DNA of 39,848 nt, from contig JACAEL010000053.1 in assembly GCA_013388835.1 (NCBI GenBank), positions 1-39,848 of the forward strand, in the 5' to 3' direction. Numbering within the stretch: the first letter of the stretch is position 1; every line of letters starts with the position of its first letter. This document shows positions 25,092-32,906 of the stretch, piece by piece. The notes beneath the pieces were generated by a model. The model did not search any database. It saw only the letters and a program-made list of their open reading frames with translations, and had not been told where the DNA came from. Source of the DNA: Candidatus Thorarchaeota archaeon (GTDB lineage Archaea > Asgardarchaeota > Thorarchaeia > Thorarchaeales > Thorarchaeaceae). The position numbers and the translations under genes were made by a program.

Positions 25092-25949
25092 ATGCCAAGA
25101 CGCGAGGTGCCTTACGTCATGAGACTACGGATTGAGATGCAGGCCAACGTACACAACCTCGGTTCAGCCAAGATACGTGATGGTAGACTCACATGGCATC
25201 TCTACACTGACATGGACAACCAGTACGTCGATGCCATCGATGTGTTCCCTCCGGCCAGAGTGTTCGAGAAGGCAGAGCGAAACATGGTGGCAGTGATCAA
25301 GGTCCCCGAACTGAGTCCCGGTGAGAGTTTCTCGCCCACTGTGATACTGAGGATGGACACAACAACCCGCGACTGGATGATTGAGCCACGCAGGGTGCCT
25401 GACCAGGTCAAGAAGAGGATTCGTGGCACCTTCAGTTCGATGCAGAAGTACTGGGAGATTGACAATCCGGCTGTTCAGGAGCTCTCACAGCGAATAGCCG
25501 AGAGCAGCAAGAGTGACGACCTGTACGCACGAATCGCTGCCAAGGCAGTCAGAGAACGAGTGAAGCTGAAGACACACTTGGAGGAACGACGCGGAGCTGC
25601 GCGAGCCGCCATTGAGAAAGAGGGTGACTGTGACGAACACGCAGACCTCTTCATCGCACTAACCCGAGCTGTTGGCATACCCTCAAGACGTGTGACCGGT
25701 CACATCTACAGAGGCGGGCCTGAGCCGGAACCTCATGCGTGGTGCGAGGTGTTTCTGGACTCGGTCGGCTGGGTCCCCGTTGACCCTGCCCTCGACCGGT
25801 TCGGCATGCTCACGGAACAGTATTTCTCCAGGATACGTGAGGGGCTCGTGTCTGAACGGCCGTCAATACAGCTGAAGTACACGCGCGTTCACAGCGAGTC
25901 AGTAGCCATCGAGGAGCATGTCCGAATGTCCGTCTTTTCGAACGGCTAG
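25092..25949 (+). CDS. Transglutaminase-like cysteine protease family protein
   Basis: This 285-residue protein has a beta-rich N-terminal domain (1 to ~110) without a signal peptide or membrane helix. A transglutaminase-like core follows with the full triad: Cys180 in GDCDEHADLF, His215 in PHAWCEVFL, Asp231 in WVPVDPALD. Archaeal members are presumed proteases or peptide-modifying enzymes; the substrate is unknown. It acts in the cytosol as far as the sequence shows. The gene stands alone, apparently leaderless, and ends before a convergent nuclease-like gene. Confidence 0.88.
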   Translation: MPRREVPYVMRLRIEMQANVHNLGSAKIRDGRLTWHLYTDMDNQYVDAIDVFPPARVFEKAERNMVAVIKVPELSPGESFSPTVILRMDTTTRDWMIEPRRVPDQVKKRIRGTFSSMQKYWEIDNPAVQELSQRIAESSKSDDLYARIAAKAVRERVKLKTHLEERRGAARAAIEKEGDCDEHADLFIALTRAVGIPSRRVTGHIYRGGPEPEPHAWCEVFLDSVGWVPVDPALDRFGMLTEQYFSRIREGLVSERPSIQLKYTRVHSESVAIEEHVRMSVFSNG

Positions 25950-26033
25950 GTCTCCACATGGAGCCAGTTGTTCTCACTTCAACGTACGTTCATCAGTCGT
26001 GTGGGAAGAACAGAGTGGCGGCAACTTCAACGG

Positions 26034-26762
26034 TCAGATGCCCTCTATCTTCCCCATAGCCTCGAGCTTTACAAAGAGGTCTGAATTGAAGTGCCAGCTG
26101 GAATGGGTGTCGAACACACAACAGCGCACACTTGGCAGCAAAGGAGCATCCAGTGCGCTTCTGAGCGTTGACGCAAGATGATGAGTCATCATCTCACCAT
26201 AGGCCGAGGCCTGAGGAAGTGCTCCAAGAAACCGCTCTTTCAGAGTTGTCATCGGACCGGGTTTGTACTCACACACCTGCACCTGACCATCCACCAGTCG
26301 CAGGAGATCAATGTGACCAGATATGTGGTATCGCTCCGACCACACAGGCACCTCAATCGCAATCGTGTTGGGGTCACGATACAGAAACTCCCTGAGGATT
26401 GAGTGGTCAGCCGAGTAGTTCAGTTCATTGCGCACACGATGGTACTCCCGCAAGTGCTGCACCAAGTCGCTCTCGACATCGGCAAGAACCGCATGCGCTT
26501 TCATCAGTCTATTGCGAAGTGCGGTCTTTGCAGCGGGCTTCATCTCGCACAGTCTTAGACCTGATGCTCGTGAGTACAGGGGGCTGGAAAAGACCTGTTC
26601 CGGCAGCTCTCCCCGGAGTACCTGTGTCAGGTGCGCCCACAACGAAGCGGAGTCCCCGGACTTGTTGCCAATCCTCTCATGGTTCTCACGATTCCACTGG
26701 AAAGCATACGCCGTCTTTCCGTGCGTGAAGTCTCTCTTCACAATGCCTGTCGACTCGGCCAT
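26034..26762 (-). CDS. PD-(D/E)XK nuclease superfamily protein (RecB/Cas4-like core)
   Basis: The 242 residues have a helical N-terminal half, then the nuclease core: Glu137 in IAIEVPVWSERY, Gly149-His-Ile-Asp152 in SGHIDLLRLV, Glu165-Tyr-Lys167 in VQVCEYKPG, and the helix motif Gln184-x3-Tyr188 in LPQASAYGEMM. This order (E, GxxD, ExK, QxxxY) is that of RecB/Cas4-type nucleases. The four-cysteine cluster of Cas4 is absent, and there is no CRISPR array or cas gene here, so Cas4 is rejected. ATG 26760-26762 follows a TTAAAAAG TATA element (about 26795-26802) at leaderless or near-leaderless distance. Likely a DNA repair or processing enzyme. Confidence 0.78.
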   Translation of the reverse strand: MAESTGIVKRDFTHGKTAYAFQWNRENHERIGNKSGDSASLWAHLTQVLRGELPEQVFSSPLYSRASGLRLCEMKPAAKTALRNRLMKAHAVLADVESDLVQHLREYHRVRNELNYSADHSILREFLYRDPNTIAIEVPVWSERYHISGHIDLLRLVDGQVQVCEYKPGPMTTLKERFLGALPQASAYGEMMTHHLASTLRSALDAPLLPSVRCCVFDTHSSWHFNSDLFVKLEAMGKIEGI

Positions 26763-26831
26763 GCCCGGTCACAACACATGGGTCTCCTGACCTTTTTAAT
26801 TCAGCGTCGGGAGTATTGCTGAGGCCTCACC

Positions 26832-27115
26832 ATGACATATGGATTCATGGTCTTCTGCCGCCTCAGGCCCATGACAGTGGAGGAAGTTGCCGCCCTGCGC
26901 GAAGTCTGAAGTTCGATACTCTCTCAGTCCTGCCCGACAAAGCGACCCTGGTGGGAGGATGATTGCATGCTTGGGGGACCAATGGAATGGTCTCATTCTG
27001 ATTGAGACGGACAGTCCGCAGACCTTCTTCGAGTGGGGCCCGTCCTGAGGGACAAGACAAGGAAGCATGTTGAGAACACGAGGACTGTGATTGGCGTCAA
27101 AACACAATCGAAGTA
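26832..27115 (+). pseudogene. Possible frameshifted small gene
   Basis: Three protein-like stretches follow one another in different frames. ATG 26832 (GAGG 7 nt upstream) gives MTYGFMVFCRLRPMTVEEV and stops at TGA 26907-26909. A second frame from 26908 gives RYSLSPARQ, then ACLGDQWNGLILIETDSPQ and FFEWGPS, and stops at about 27046. A third frame resumes with VLRDKTRKHVENTRTVIGVK and ends at TAG near 27115. Two single-base changes, one in the GGGGCCC run near 27034-27041, would restore about 95 codons. This may be a decaying gene or sequencing indels; no family is recognised, and chance open frames are not excluded. Confidence 0.4.
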
Positions 27116-27144
27116 GTGACTTGTCCAGAAGGGAGTCCGGAAGT

Positions 27145-27173
27145 CCCCCGGCGCTCATCTAAGTGCTCGGGGG
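27145..27173. terminator. GC-rich hairpin between convergent units
   Basis: CCCCCG (27145-27150) pairs with CGGGGG (27168-27173). The stem continues with a G-T pair and a bulge around a short AT-containing loop. It lies 12 nt after the stop of the minus-strand 27185 gene, and after the disrupted plus-strand frame. Confidence 0.45.
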
Positions 27174-27184
27174 AATGGACTCGT

Positions 27185-28060
27185 CTAGCTTCCCAGGGCA
27201 GCCTCTTCGAGCAGTGACACAATATAGTTGATGTCCTTCTCGATTATGCGGTCTGACTCTCCACGGTATATCAGGGCAGTCCCGGAGTCAGTATTGACGC
27301 TGGTTGTGAATGTTGCACCACTCGGGTATGGAAACTTCCCTCGGAATCTGGCGATGTGTCCTCCGAACTTGCGTTCGTAGAGGCCGACCTCTCCCTCTGC
27401 CTGGATAGCCTGACCCTTGAACTCTATCTGACTCAGGTTACCCTTGCTTAGCCCACTGACCAGTACCGAAGATATCTCCGTGGCCTGCGTGTAGATCTTC
27501 CTTGAGCCACCATTGAGGTTGAGTGGGGGAAGACGTACACGGTACTCTTGCAGAGGAATCGCCTGCCTCAGTGCTCTTCTGAACTCGCGTCCGAATCTTC
27601 TTGCGGTCCTTTCTGAACCCCGAACTTCGATTATCCCACGGTCTGTCTTGATCTTGACCTTGGCTGTGTCGACCACAATGTAGGTCTTCTTCACTAGCTC
27701 TCCTTCCGGACTGTAGGTCAGCAGGGAGACCGGGTACCTTGCCGCAAACTCGGCGTTGACCACACCATCGTTGGCCTTCCCCGGCGTCACTGATGTGAAG
27801 CCAGCCGTAATCTCAGTCTCGCTCTTGGGTGCATAGGGTATTGCCTTCAACATCGCCAGGATGTCCTTGGGGGGTGGAATCACTGAGGGGTCTTCTTCCC
27901 ACCTCACCTCTGGTTTCATGGCGACCGTTGTGCTCTTGACCCTCGGTTCCATCACCTTCCTTCTCTCTACAATCAGCGTATAGAGCTTGATTGAGAGACT
28001 GGGTGAGGCGAGCTTGGGGTCCTTCGGTTTTGTCTTTGCATCAGTCTTGCTCTTGCTCAC
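27185..28060 (-). CDS. Unknown conserved-looking protein behind a palindromic promoter
   Basis: I do not recognise a family in this 291-residue protein. It starts with a Lys/Pro-rich disordered ~25 residues, then a region rich in Pro and charged residues. A beta-rich domain follows (TYIVVDTAKVKIKTDRGIIE), a basic helix (ERTARRFGREFRRALRQ), and a strand-rich C-terminal part ending in a helix (YIVSLLEEAAL). There is no membrane segment, and the basic helix could bind nucleic acid or a membrane. The GTG start is set by GAGGT 4 nt upstream. The promoter carries two different palindromes, so the gene is probably tightly regulated. Confidence 0.7.
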   Translation of the reverse strand: MSKSKTDAKTKPKDPKLASPSLSIKLYTLIVERRKVMEPRVKSTTVAMKPEVRWEEDPSVIPPPKDILAMLKAIPYAPKSETEITAGFTSVTPGKANDGVVNAEFAARYPVSLLTYSPEGELVKKTYIVVDTAKVKIKTDRGIIEVRGSERTARRFGREFRRALRQAIPLQEYRVRLPPLNLNGGSRKIYTQATEISSVLVSGLSKGNLSQIEFKGQAIQAEGEVGLYERKFGGHIARFRGKFPYPSGATFTTSVNTDSGTALIYRGESDRIIEKDINYIVSLLEEAALGS

Positions 28061-28098
28061 ATTACCTCATCTCACTGGGTTGAGTCGGCGACGAGTCA

Positions 28099-28164
28099 TT
28101 ACCTCTGAGAGGTAACTGACCTTCGCTTCCTATGGAATGGAAGCGACAAAGTATAATATAAAGC
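28099..28164 (-). promoter_or_regulatory. Promoter with two operator-like palindromes
   Basis: On the minus strand a strong TATA region (TTTATATTATAC, 28151-28162) is followed by an 8-bp inverted repeat TCGCTTCC/GGAAGCGA (28123-28130 and 28139-28146) across the expected transcription start. Next comes a 7-bp repeat TTACCTC-TGA-GAGGTAA (28099-28115) in the leader. The two repeats differ in sequence, so two regulators, or one operator plus one RNA element, are possible. Confidence 0.6.
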
Positions 28165-28275
28165 AAACATAAAACGGAGAGAATACCGTCGTGATATGTG
28201 GGCATGTATCCCTGTGTGAATCAGTGTATCAAAGTGTGTCAGACTCGGTCGTAAGACCCAAGAACCGCGTCCGGA

Positions 28276-28287
28276 ATTGGCGCCAAT
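28276..28287. repeat. 12-bp perfect palindrome
   Basis: ATTGGCGCCAAT lies 23 nt past the alg13-like stop, between it and the promoter of the 27185 gene. It could be a regulatory site or chance. Confidence 0.35.
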
Positions 28288-28309
28288 CTGATACAGATAG
28301 AGCGGTACC

Positions 28310-28759
28310 TCATTTTAGAAGCTGAAGGATCAGCTTGTGGATACGACACTCATCGCCTACGAACTTGGTGAACTTCCTTTTTCTTGCTTCACTGATGCAC
28401 TCGGGGAGTTCAGCCAGTGACTTGCACGCGATGAGGTGTCCTCTCCTGGACATCTCTCCGATGAGTTGCGCCTGATGCCCCTCCATGAGCGTCTTGTTCT
28501 CAATCACGATCAGGGGGCGACCCTGTCTGACGCATTCCATCGTTGTGCCAGCGCCGCCGGTGCTGATAATGAGGTCTGCGTGCTGGTATGCCTTGTTCAG
28601 AGATGAGATGAACCGAAAGAACCGCATATTCCTTGGTTGATAGTGTCCACGTCCTATCTGAGCAACCACGGTATCAGAGACAATCCCTTCTCCGACAAGC
28701 CGGTCCATCTCCTCAATCAGAGGGTCGTAGTGCGATGTTCCAACGGTCACTAGTATCAT
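28310..28759 (-). CDS. alg13: Alg13-like GlcNAc transferase catalytic subunit
   Basis: This ~149-residue protein is the C-terminal half of a GT28/GT-B enzyme. It starts with MILVTVGTSHYDPL, has a VVAQIGRGHY strand-turn, and the UDP-sugar binding motif ADLIISTGGAGTTMECVRQG followed by PLIVIENKTLMEGHQ, as in Alg13. In eukaryotes Alg13 joins Alg14 on the ER face to add the second GlcNAc to dolichol-PP-GlcNAc. The ATG at 28757-28759 overlaps the TGA of the alg14-like gene, so both are made together. Bacterial relatives (PssE/CpsG type) add other sugars, so the acceptor is not certain. An upstream in-frame start (28813) would add non-conserved residues. Confidence 0.88.
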   Translation of the reverse strand: MILVTVGTSHYDPLIEEMDRLVGEGIVSDTVVAQIGRGHYQPRNMRFFRFISSLNKAYQHADLIISTGGAGTTMECVRQGRPLIVIENKTLMEGHQAQLIGEMSRRGHLIACKSLAELPECISEARKRKFTKFVGDECRIHKLILQLLK

Positions 28760-29253
28760 AGGAGCTGCCCTCCATAGACTGCACCAGGAGTCCTCTTGGC
28801 CAGTTCCGGCCACTGGACAACAAACAGGGACACCTTGTTCAGCAGAAGTCGTCCGGTTATCGACAGAGACTCCACTCGAGACATACTCTCAATGAATACC
28901 GTCTTTGTCCCCAGTAGTCTTGCTGCATAGAAGACAGGCACTGTAAGCCCGGTCCCACAGCTCACAACAGCAATCGGTCTGAACACGACGAAGTAGGCAA
29001 CTGACAGTAGAAATGTGACGAGGGTGCGAATCACAGCCATGGGCCTTGAGTCGGTAGGCAGTAGTCGAGGCGGCAAGACCGGCAGGACTCGTCCCGGCAC
29101 CGTGATCTTCTTCGGAGTCAGTCGATCCAGAAGGCCAATCAGGTAGAGATACCGAAAACGAGCACCGAGGAGGGTGACGAGCGCGAACGTCTGGGCCGTG
29201 TGACCTCCCTGACCGAGGACGACTGCAATACGGTCTGACTGACTCATGGGCAT
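28756..29253 (-). CDS. alg14: Alg14-like membrane-anchored glycosyltransferase subunit
   Basis: The chain of ~165 residues begins near VVLGQGGHTAQTFAL, equivalent to the GSGGHT motif of Alg14. A central membrane-anchor helix (about VTFLLSVAYFVVF) follows. Then come VVSCGTGLTVPVFYAARLLG, VFIESMSRVESLSITGRLLL and VVQWPELAKRTPGAVYGG, close to Alg14 signatures such as ESFARVKSLSLTGKLL and QWPELKKKYP. Alg14 recruits Alg13 to the membrane. I place the start at ATG 29251-29253 (GAGGG just upstream); longer frames to 29379 would begin upstream of the TATA element. The gene is divergent from the FAD dehydrogenase gene. Confidence 0.88.
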   Translation of the reverse strand: MPMSQSDRIAVVLGQGGHTAQTFALVTLLGARFRYLYLIGLLDRLTPKKITVPGRVLPVLPPRLLPTDSRPMAVIRTLVTFLLSVAYFVVFRPIAVVSCGTGLTVPVFYAARLLGTKTVFIESMSRVESLSITGRLLLNKVSLFVVQWPELAKRTPGAVYGGQLL

Positions 29254-29317
29254 GTCTGCCCTCAAGTGCCATATAGAGCTGTTCCTTGTGGGCGATACGG
29301 TCTTGTCCAATCGGCGA

Positions 29318-29327
29318 TTACTTATAC
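29318..29327. promoter_or_regulatory. Shared divergent TATA region
   Basis: The stretch ATTACTTATA reads as a TATA-like element on both strands (GTATAAGTAAT on minus). It is placed to serve alg14 leftward and the FAD dehydrogenase rightward, each with a short leader. Confidence 0.45.
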
Positions 29328-29359
29328 TCGGCATGGCACCCTCAGTGTGAGGTCTGCGT

Positions 29360-30784
29360 GTGACTTCTGTGGCAACCAACTCGGTTCACCCTCTGCATGC
29401 TGACATCGCTTCGATTGTCGGCGAGCCCAATGTGAGTGACAATCCCGTCATCATCTCTGCGTACAGCAGGGACGCGTGCCATTTGACAGCAGAACGACCA
29501 GCTATCGTCGTCATGCCACGGTCGGTGGAGGAAGTACAGGCAATAGTGAAGCTCTGTGCAGAGCGCGGCACGCCCATTGTGCCAGCGGGAGGACGGAATG
29601 GCATATGCGGCGCCTGCCTTCCGAGGACTGACAATGCGGTAATGCTAGATCTTGTCAAGATGGACCGGATTGTGAAGCTGGACGAGGATGTCATGACGGT
29701 CACTGTCGAGGCAGGTCTCCGATGGGCTGAGCTGATTCACAGACTTGACGAAAGGGGCTACAAGCTGGGCTTCAGGGGTCCCTACGGAGGGAATGTCGGC
29801 ACAGTGGGAGGTTCGGTGAGCATAAACAGCATAGGCTATGCCGCATCCAAGTACGGACCGTCTCCGGAGAATTTCGTATCTCTTGAGGTTGTGCTTGCAG
29901 ATGGACGAGTCCTTCGTACTGGAACGGGATGGAACCCTGACGCGCAGCTGTTCGGCAGGTATTCCACGTACAACGACCTCACAGGACTATTCCTCGGTGA
30001 CCATGGAACGCTTGGAGTGAAGACAAAGGTCACGCTGAAGGTATATCCAAAGGCAACGCACATCACCTACGGGGACTTTGGTTTCAAGACATTGGAGAAC
30101 GCAGTGGCCGCCTTCCATGAAGTGCAGAAGAGAGGTCTCACGGAGGAGTTGAACCTCCTCGCGGACCGACAGTCGACGGACACGTTCTTCCCGGGCTTCC
30201 TAGACAGCCACCCGGAGATACACTCGATGTTCGCCTCGATTGTGCAAGAGACCGATGAAGTGTTGGCCAAGAGGAAGATGGAGATCATACGAGAGATAGC
30301 GTTCGCGCATGGAGGCAAGGACCTGGGCAACTTCGCTTCACAGATGCACTGGCGCGAGCTGTTCAATCTCGTGCAGCCACTGTATAACAATGGCTTCTGG
30401 TTGAACACATGTCATCTCCGACCAATCCCCACAATTCCCAAGCTGATGAAGGGTGTCTGGGCCATCTTCGAGAGACACAAGCTCCTCAAGAATGGCATCA
30501 AGTGGATTGCCAGCTGCTTGGGCTCAGAGAGGACATATGCCACAGGATGGGTCACCATATTCGTGCCCACGAAAGACAAGATGGACCTGGGACTCAGGGC
30601 ATGGAATGAGATGCTTGACACTGTGATTGCAACCGGCGGTTGTCCCTACTGGAATGGGCTCCTGTGGGAGAAACGCGCACTGGCCAAGACCCGGTCTGAG
30701 TTCATGGATACCTACTGGGCGGTCAAGAAGGCGCTGGACCCCAGGGGTGTGTTCAGTCCTATGGTCTTCACCGGAGGTGACTGA
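29360..30784 (+). CDS. FAD-linked oxidase/dehydrogenase (GlcD/lactate-dehydrogenase type)
   Basis: The 474 residues have the PCMH-type FAD domain: RPAIVVMPRSVEEVQAIVKL, GTPIVPAGGRNGICGACLP, the glycine-rich GPYGGNVGTVGGSVSINS and the EVVLADGRVLRTG strand. A C-terminal FAD-oxidase domain ends with ALDPRGVFSPMVF. These enzymes oxidise 2-hydroxy acids. The start is GTG 29360, with GAGGT 7 nt upstream. The gene overlaps the downstream Fe-S reductase region (GGAGGTGA before its GTG), and such pairs act as a dehydrogenase passing electrons to a CCG-domain partner, as in glycolate or D-lactate oxidation. The substrate is inferred only from the family. Confidence 0.9.
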   Translation: MTSVATNSVHPLHADIASIVGEPNVSDNPVIISAYSRDACHLTAERPAIVVMPRSVEEVQAIVKLCAERGTPIVPAGGRNGICGACLPRTDNAVMLDLVKMDRIVKLDEDVMTVTVEAGLRWAELIHRLDERGYKLGFRGPYGGNVGTVGGSVSINSIGYAASKYGPSPENFVSLEVVLADGRVLRTGTGWNPDAQLFGRYSTYNDLTGLFLGDHGTLGVKTKVTLKVYPKATHITYGDFGFKTLENAVAAFHEVQKRGLTEELNLLADRQSTDTFFPGFLDSHPEIHSMFASIVQETDEVLAKRKMEIIREIAFAHGGKDLGNFASQMHWRELFNLVQPLYNNGFWLNTCHLRPIPTIPKLMKGVWAIFERHKLLKNGIKWIASCLGSERTYATGWVTIFVPTKDKMDLGLRAWNEMLDTVIATGGCPYWNGLLWEKRALAKTRSEFMDTYWAVKKALDPRGVFSPMVFTGGD

Positions 30785-30785
30785 T

Positions 30786-32357
30786 GTGGAACTCAAGAAC
30801 CTTGCCAAGTATCAGGAGGAGCTGTTTCTCTGCGGCAGGTGCGGTGACTGCTCTCTGGCAGACAAGACAGTCGCATCGGACCGCGATGTCTTCCATCCGT
30901 GTGCGGTCAAGAATGTCCTGGGATTCGAGGCCTATGCCTCCCGCGGAAGAATCATGGTCATGAACGACCTGCTCAGCGGAGACCTTGAGATCAACCAAGA
31001 CGTGGTCGATTGGGCATACACATGTACCACATGCAAGAACTGCCAGGAGACATGTACAGCCACTGCTGAAGGCATCCATCTTCCTGACATGATTGAAGCG
31101 CTCAGAAAGGACCTTGTTCTCAATGGATTCGAAATGCCGAAGCACGTCGAGGTCGAGCAGTCGGTCATCAACTATGCGAATCCGTACAAGGAGCCAGCAG
31201 AGTCTCGCCTCAGTCTGTTTGGCGACCGGGTGTGGCCAGAGACCGCTGAGGTAGTCTACTTCGTCGGGTGCACGAGCGCATATCGAGAACAGGAGATCGC
31301 CCGGACCACCGTGGACCTTCTCACCAAGATAGGGGTTGACTTCACAGTACTGCCCGATGAGAGGTGCTGCGGTTCGGTTCTTCTCCGGCTGGGTCGTACC
31401 AAGTCATTCGCAGCGCTCACGGAACACAACATAGCAGCGGTGAAACGGGCCGGGGCCAAGAAGCTTGTCACGGCATGTGCAGGCTGCTTCAGGACCTGGA
31501 AGGTCGATGTGAAGAAGCAGGGCTATGACTATCCCTTTGAAGTGTTGCACATTACCGAGTACCTCGACCAGCTCATCCAGGAAGGTAGGGCCTCATTTGC
31601 GTCAGATGTTCCTCTGAGAGTCACCTATCATGACCCATGCCACTTGGGTCGTCATGCTGAAGTCTACGAGGCTCCTAGGAGGGTCATTCAGTCCGTCGGC
31701 AACGTGCAGCTCGTCGAGATGGAGACGAACAAGAGATACGCTCACTGCTGTGGGGCTGGAGGCGGGGTGAAGAACAGTCATGGCCGCCTGTCCGAACAGA
31801 TTGCATCGGACAGAATCGCAGAGGCGGAAGCGACAGGTGCTACGGTCCTTGTCACCGCATGTCCCTTCTGTCATCGCGGCTTGACCGACGGTGCAAAGCT
31901 GAAGAAGAGTTCGCTTACCATCCTGGACCTGCCCACCTTTCTGCTGCCATCCTACAAGGGGGCTGGGACACGACACTCTGCCACGGCGAGCACACTCAAG
32001 AGCACTTTCATGGAGTACTTGAGACAACATCCGAGGATCTTTGAAGGTCTGAAGAAGGAAGCGGTCATCGACTATGAAGTCGAGGGAGAGAGGTTCCATG
32101 TGCTTGTGACTGGAAAGAACACCATAGAGGTCGTCCCAGTCAGAGCAGAGAATCCCGATGTTGAGCTCACCTTCTCACCGGGGGCAGTGCGTAAGCTCGT
32201 GGCCTTCGAAAGAGAGGACGACTATGCTCACCAGTTCGGTCTGTTCTTCAAGGAGCCAACCCATGACGAATGGATTCGGTTCGTCCTCCGCCTCAACATA
32301 GTCAAACTACTGATGAAGGGCTACAGGAGGTTCGCACAGAAGGCTGGGCTCATCTAG
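30786..32357 (+). CDS. Fe-S (CCG-domain) oxidoreductase with SCP2-like C-terminal domain
   Basis: This 523-residue protein has a 4Fe-4S ferredoxin-like region (CGRCGDC and CTTCKNCQETC), then two HdrD/GlpC-type CCG domains (DERCCGSVLLRLG with CAGCFRTW; HCCGAGGG with CPFCHRG). It would take electrons from the FAD dehydrogenase upstream and pass them to quinone- or heterodisulfide-like acceptors. The last ~100 residues (EVEGERFHVLVTGKNTIEVV, ENPDVELTFSPGAVRKLV) resemble an SCP2 sterol-carrier domain, which I do not know in this family. The start is GTG 30786, with GGAGGTGA 5 nt upstream. The longer frame from 30627 lies inside the previous gene. Confidence 0.88.
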   Translation: MELKNLAKYQEELFLCGRCGDCSLADKTVASDRDVFHPCAVKNVLGFEAYASRGRIMVMNDLLSGDLEINQDVVDWAYTCTTCKNCQETCTATAEGIHLPDMIEALRKDLVLNGFEMPKHVEVEQSVINYANPYKEPAESRLSLFGDRVWPETAEVVYFVGCTSAYREQEIARTTVDLLTKIGVDFTVLPDERCCGSVLLRLGRTKSFAALTEHNIAAVKRAGAKKLVTACAGCFRTWKVDVKKQGYDYPFEVLHITEYLDQLIQEGRASFASDVPLRVTYHDPCHLGRHAEVYEAPRRVIQSVGNVQLVEMETNKRYAHCCGAGGGVKNSHGRLSEQIASDRIAEAEATGATVLVTACPFCHRGLTDGAKLKKSSLTILDLPTFLLPSYKGAGTRHSATASTLKSTFMEYLRQHPRIFEGLKKEAVIDYEVEGERFHVLVTGKNTIEVVPVRAENPDVELTFSPGAVRKLVAFEREDDYAHQFGLFFKEPTHDEWIRFVLRLNIVKLLMKGYRRFAQKAGLI

Positions 32358-32906
32358 TGCTCTCGCATGGGACACGGCAGTCTCCTGTCCAGATGCACGG
32401 GAACACCATGTTGTCTGTGCAGACTGCGACTCCAACTGCCGATTCCTACGGAGGCCGGATATGCCTAGGTGTGCAGGGTTGGCAGCTGCTGCCGCGAGTT
32501 TGGACAGTCTTGTACATACGCAGTGTGATGCATGTGTGTGTCTGCGCGGTCACACTACTCCCGGGGTCTGCTCGACAGTTGACGAGTCGTCAAGGTGTGC
32601 TCCTTCACAGTGCCGCCCCTTGACGGACCACGTTGGCATCGCGTGCATGTCCAACCTTGTCCAACCAAGAGTGAACGGTGTTGGGCTTATATGTCCGAAT
32701 GTAGACGTCCTGAGCCGAGGTCGTCTTGGTAGCACTCGACAGCCCTCAGGAAGTGAGCCTGGTGTCGCCCCACGAGATTGACCCCGAGTCCCGTGCTTCA
32801 CTTGTGGAGCTGGTGACAATCGGAACATCAGGGTAGGGATCTTGGCAGGGCTCACTACTGCTGGCGCTGCCATCAGTGTGTGTTGCGACTCATGGAGAAT
32901 GATCCT
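32358..32906. other. Long intergenic region with palindrome and promoter, no clear gene
   Basis: I see no convincing protein frame; a 24-codon GTG frame near 32762 is too short to call. A perfect 7-bp-arm palindrome TTGACGA-G-TCGTCAA lies at 32579-32593, with an extra TTGACG at about 32620. TCCAACC is repeated in tandem near 32650-32666. A TATA-like CTTATATG at 32686-32693 would give a leader of ~190 nt for the deacetylase gene, or could drive an unseen small RNA. Confidence 0.5.
32686..32693 (+). promoter_or_regulatory. TATA-like element upstream of first PIG-L gene
   Basis: CTTATATG follows GTTGGG. It lies about 215 nt before the PIG-L start, so either the leader is long or a short transcript starts here. 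Confidence 0.4.

Larger units (their letters stand above)
26763..27184. other. Interval with a probable frameshifted gene and a hairpin
   Basis: The left end holds the TATA element of the minus-strand nuclease gene. The rest holds the frame-disrupted plus-strand candidate at 26832-27115 and a GC-rich hairpin at 27145-27173. I see no intact gene. Confidence 0.5.

Noticed and set aside
26034-26762. Cas4 nuclease of a CRISPR system
   Set aside because: It has the nuclease core but no Fe-S cysteine cluster, and no CRISPR repeats or other cas genes occur in the window.
26796-27158. 120-codon minus-strand frame opposite the disrupted gene
   Set aside because: Its composition is not protein-like and the plus-strand stretches read far better.
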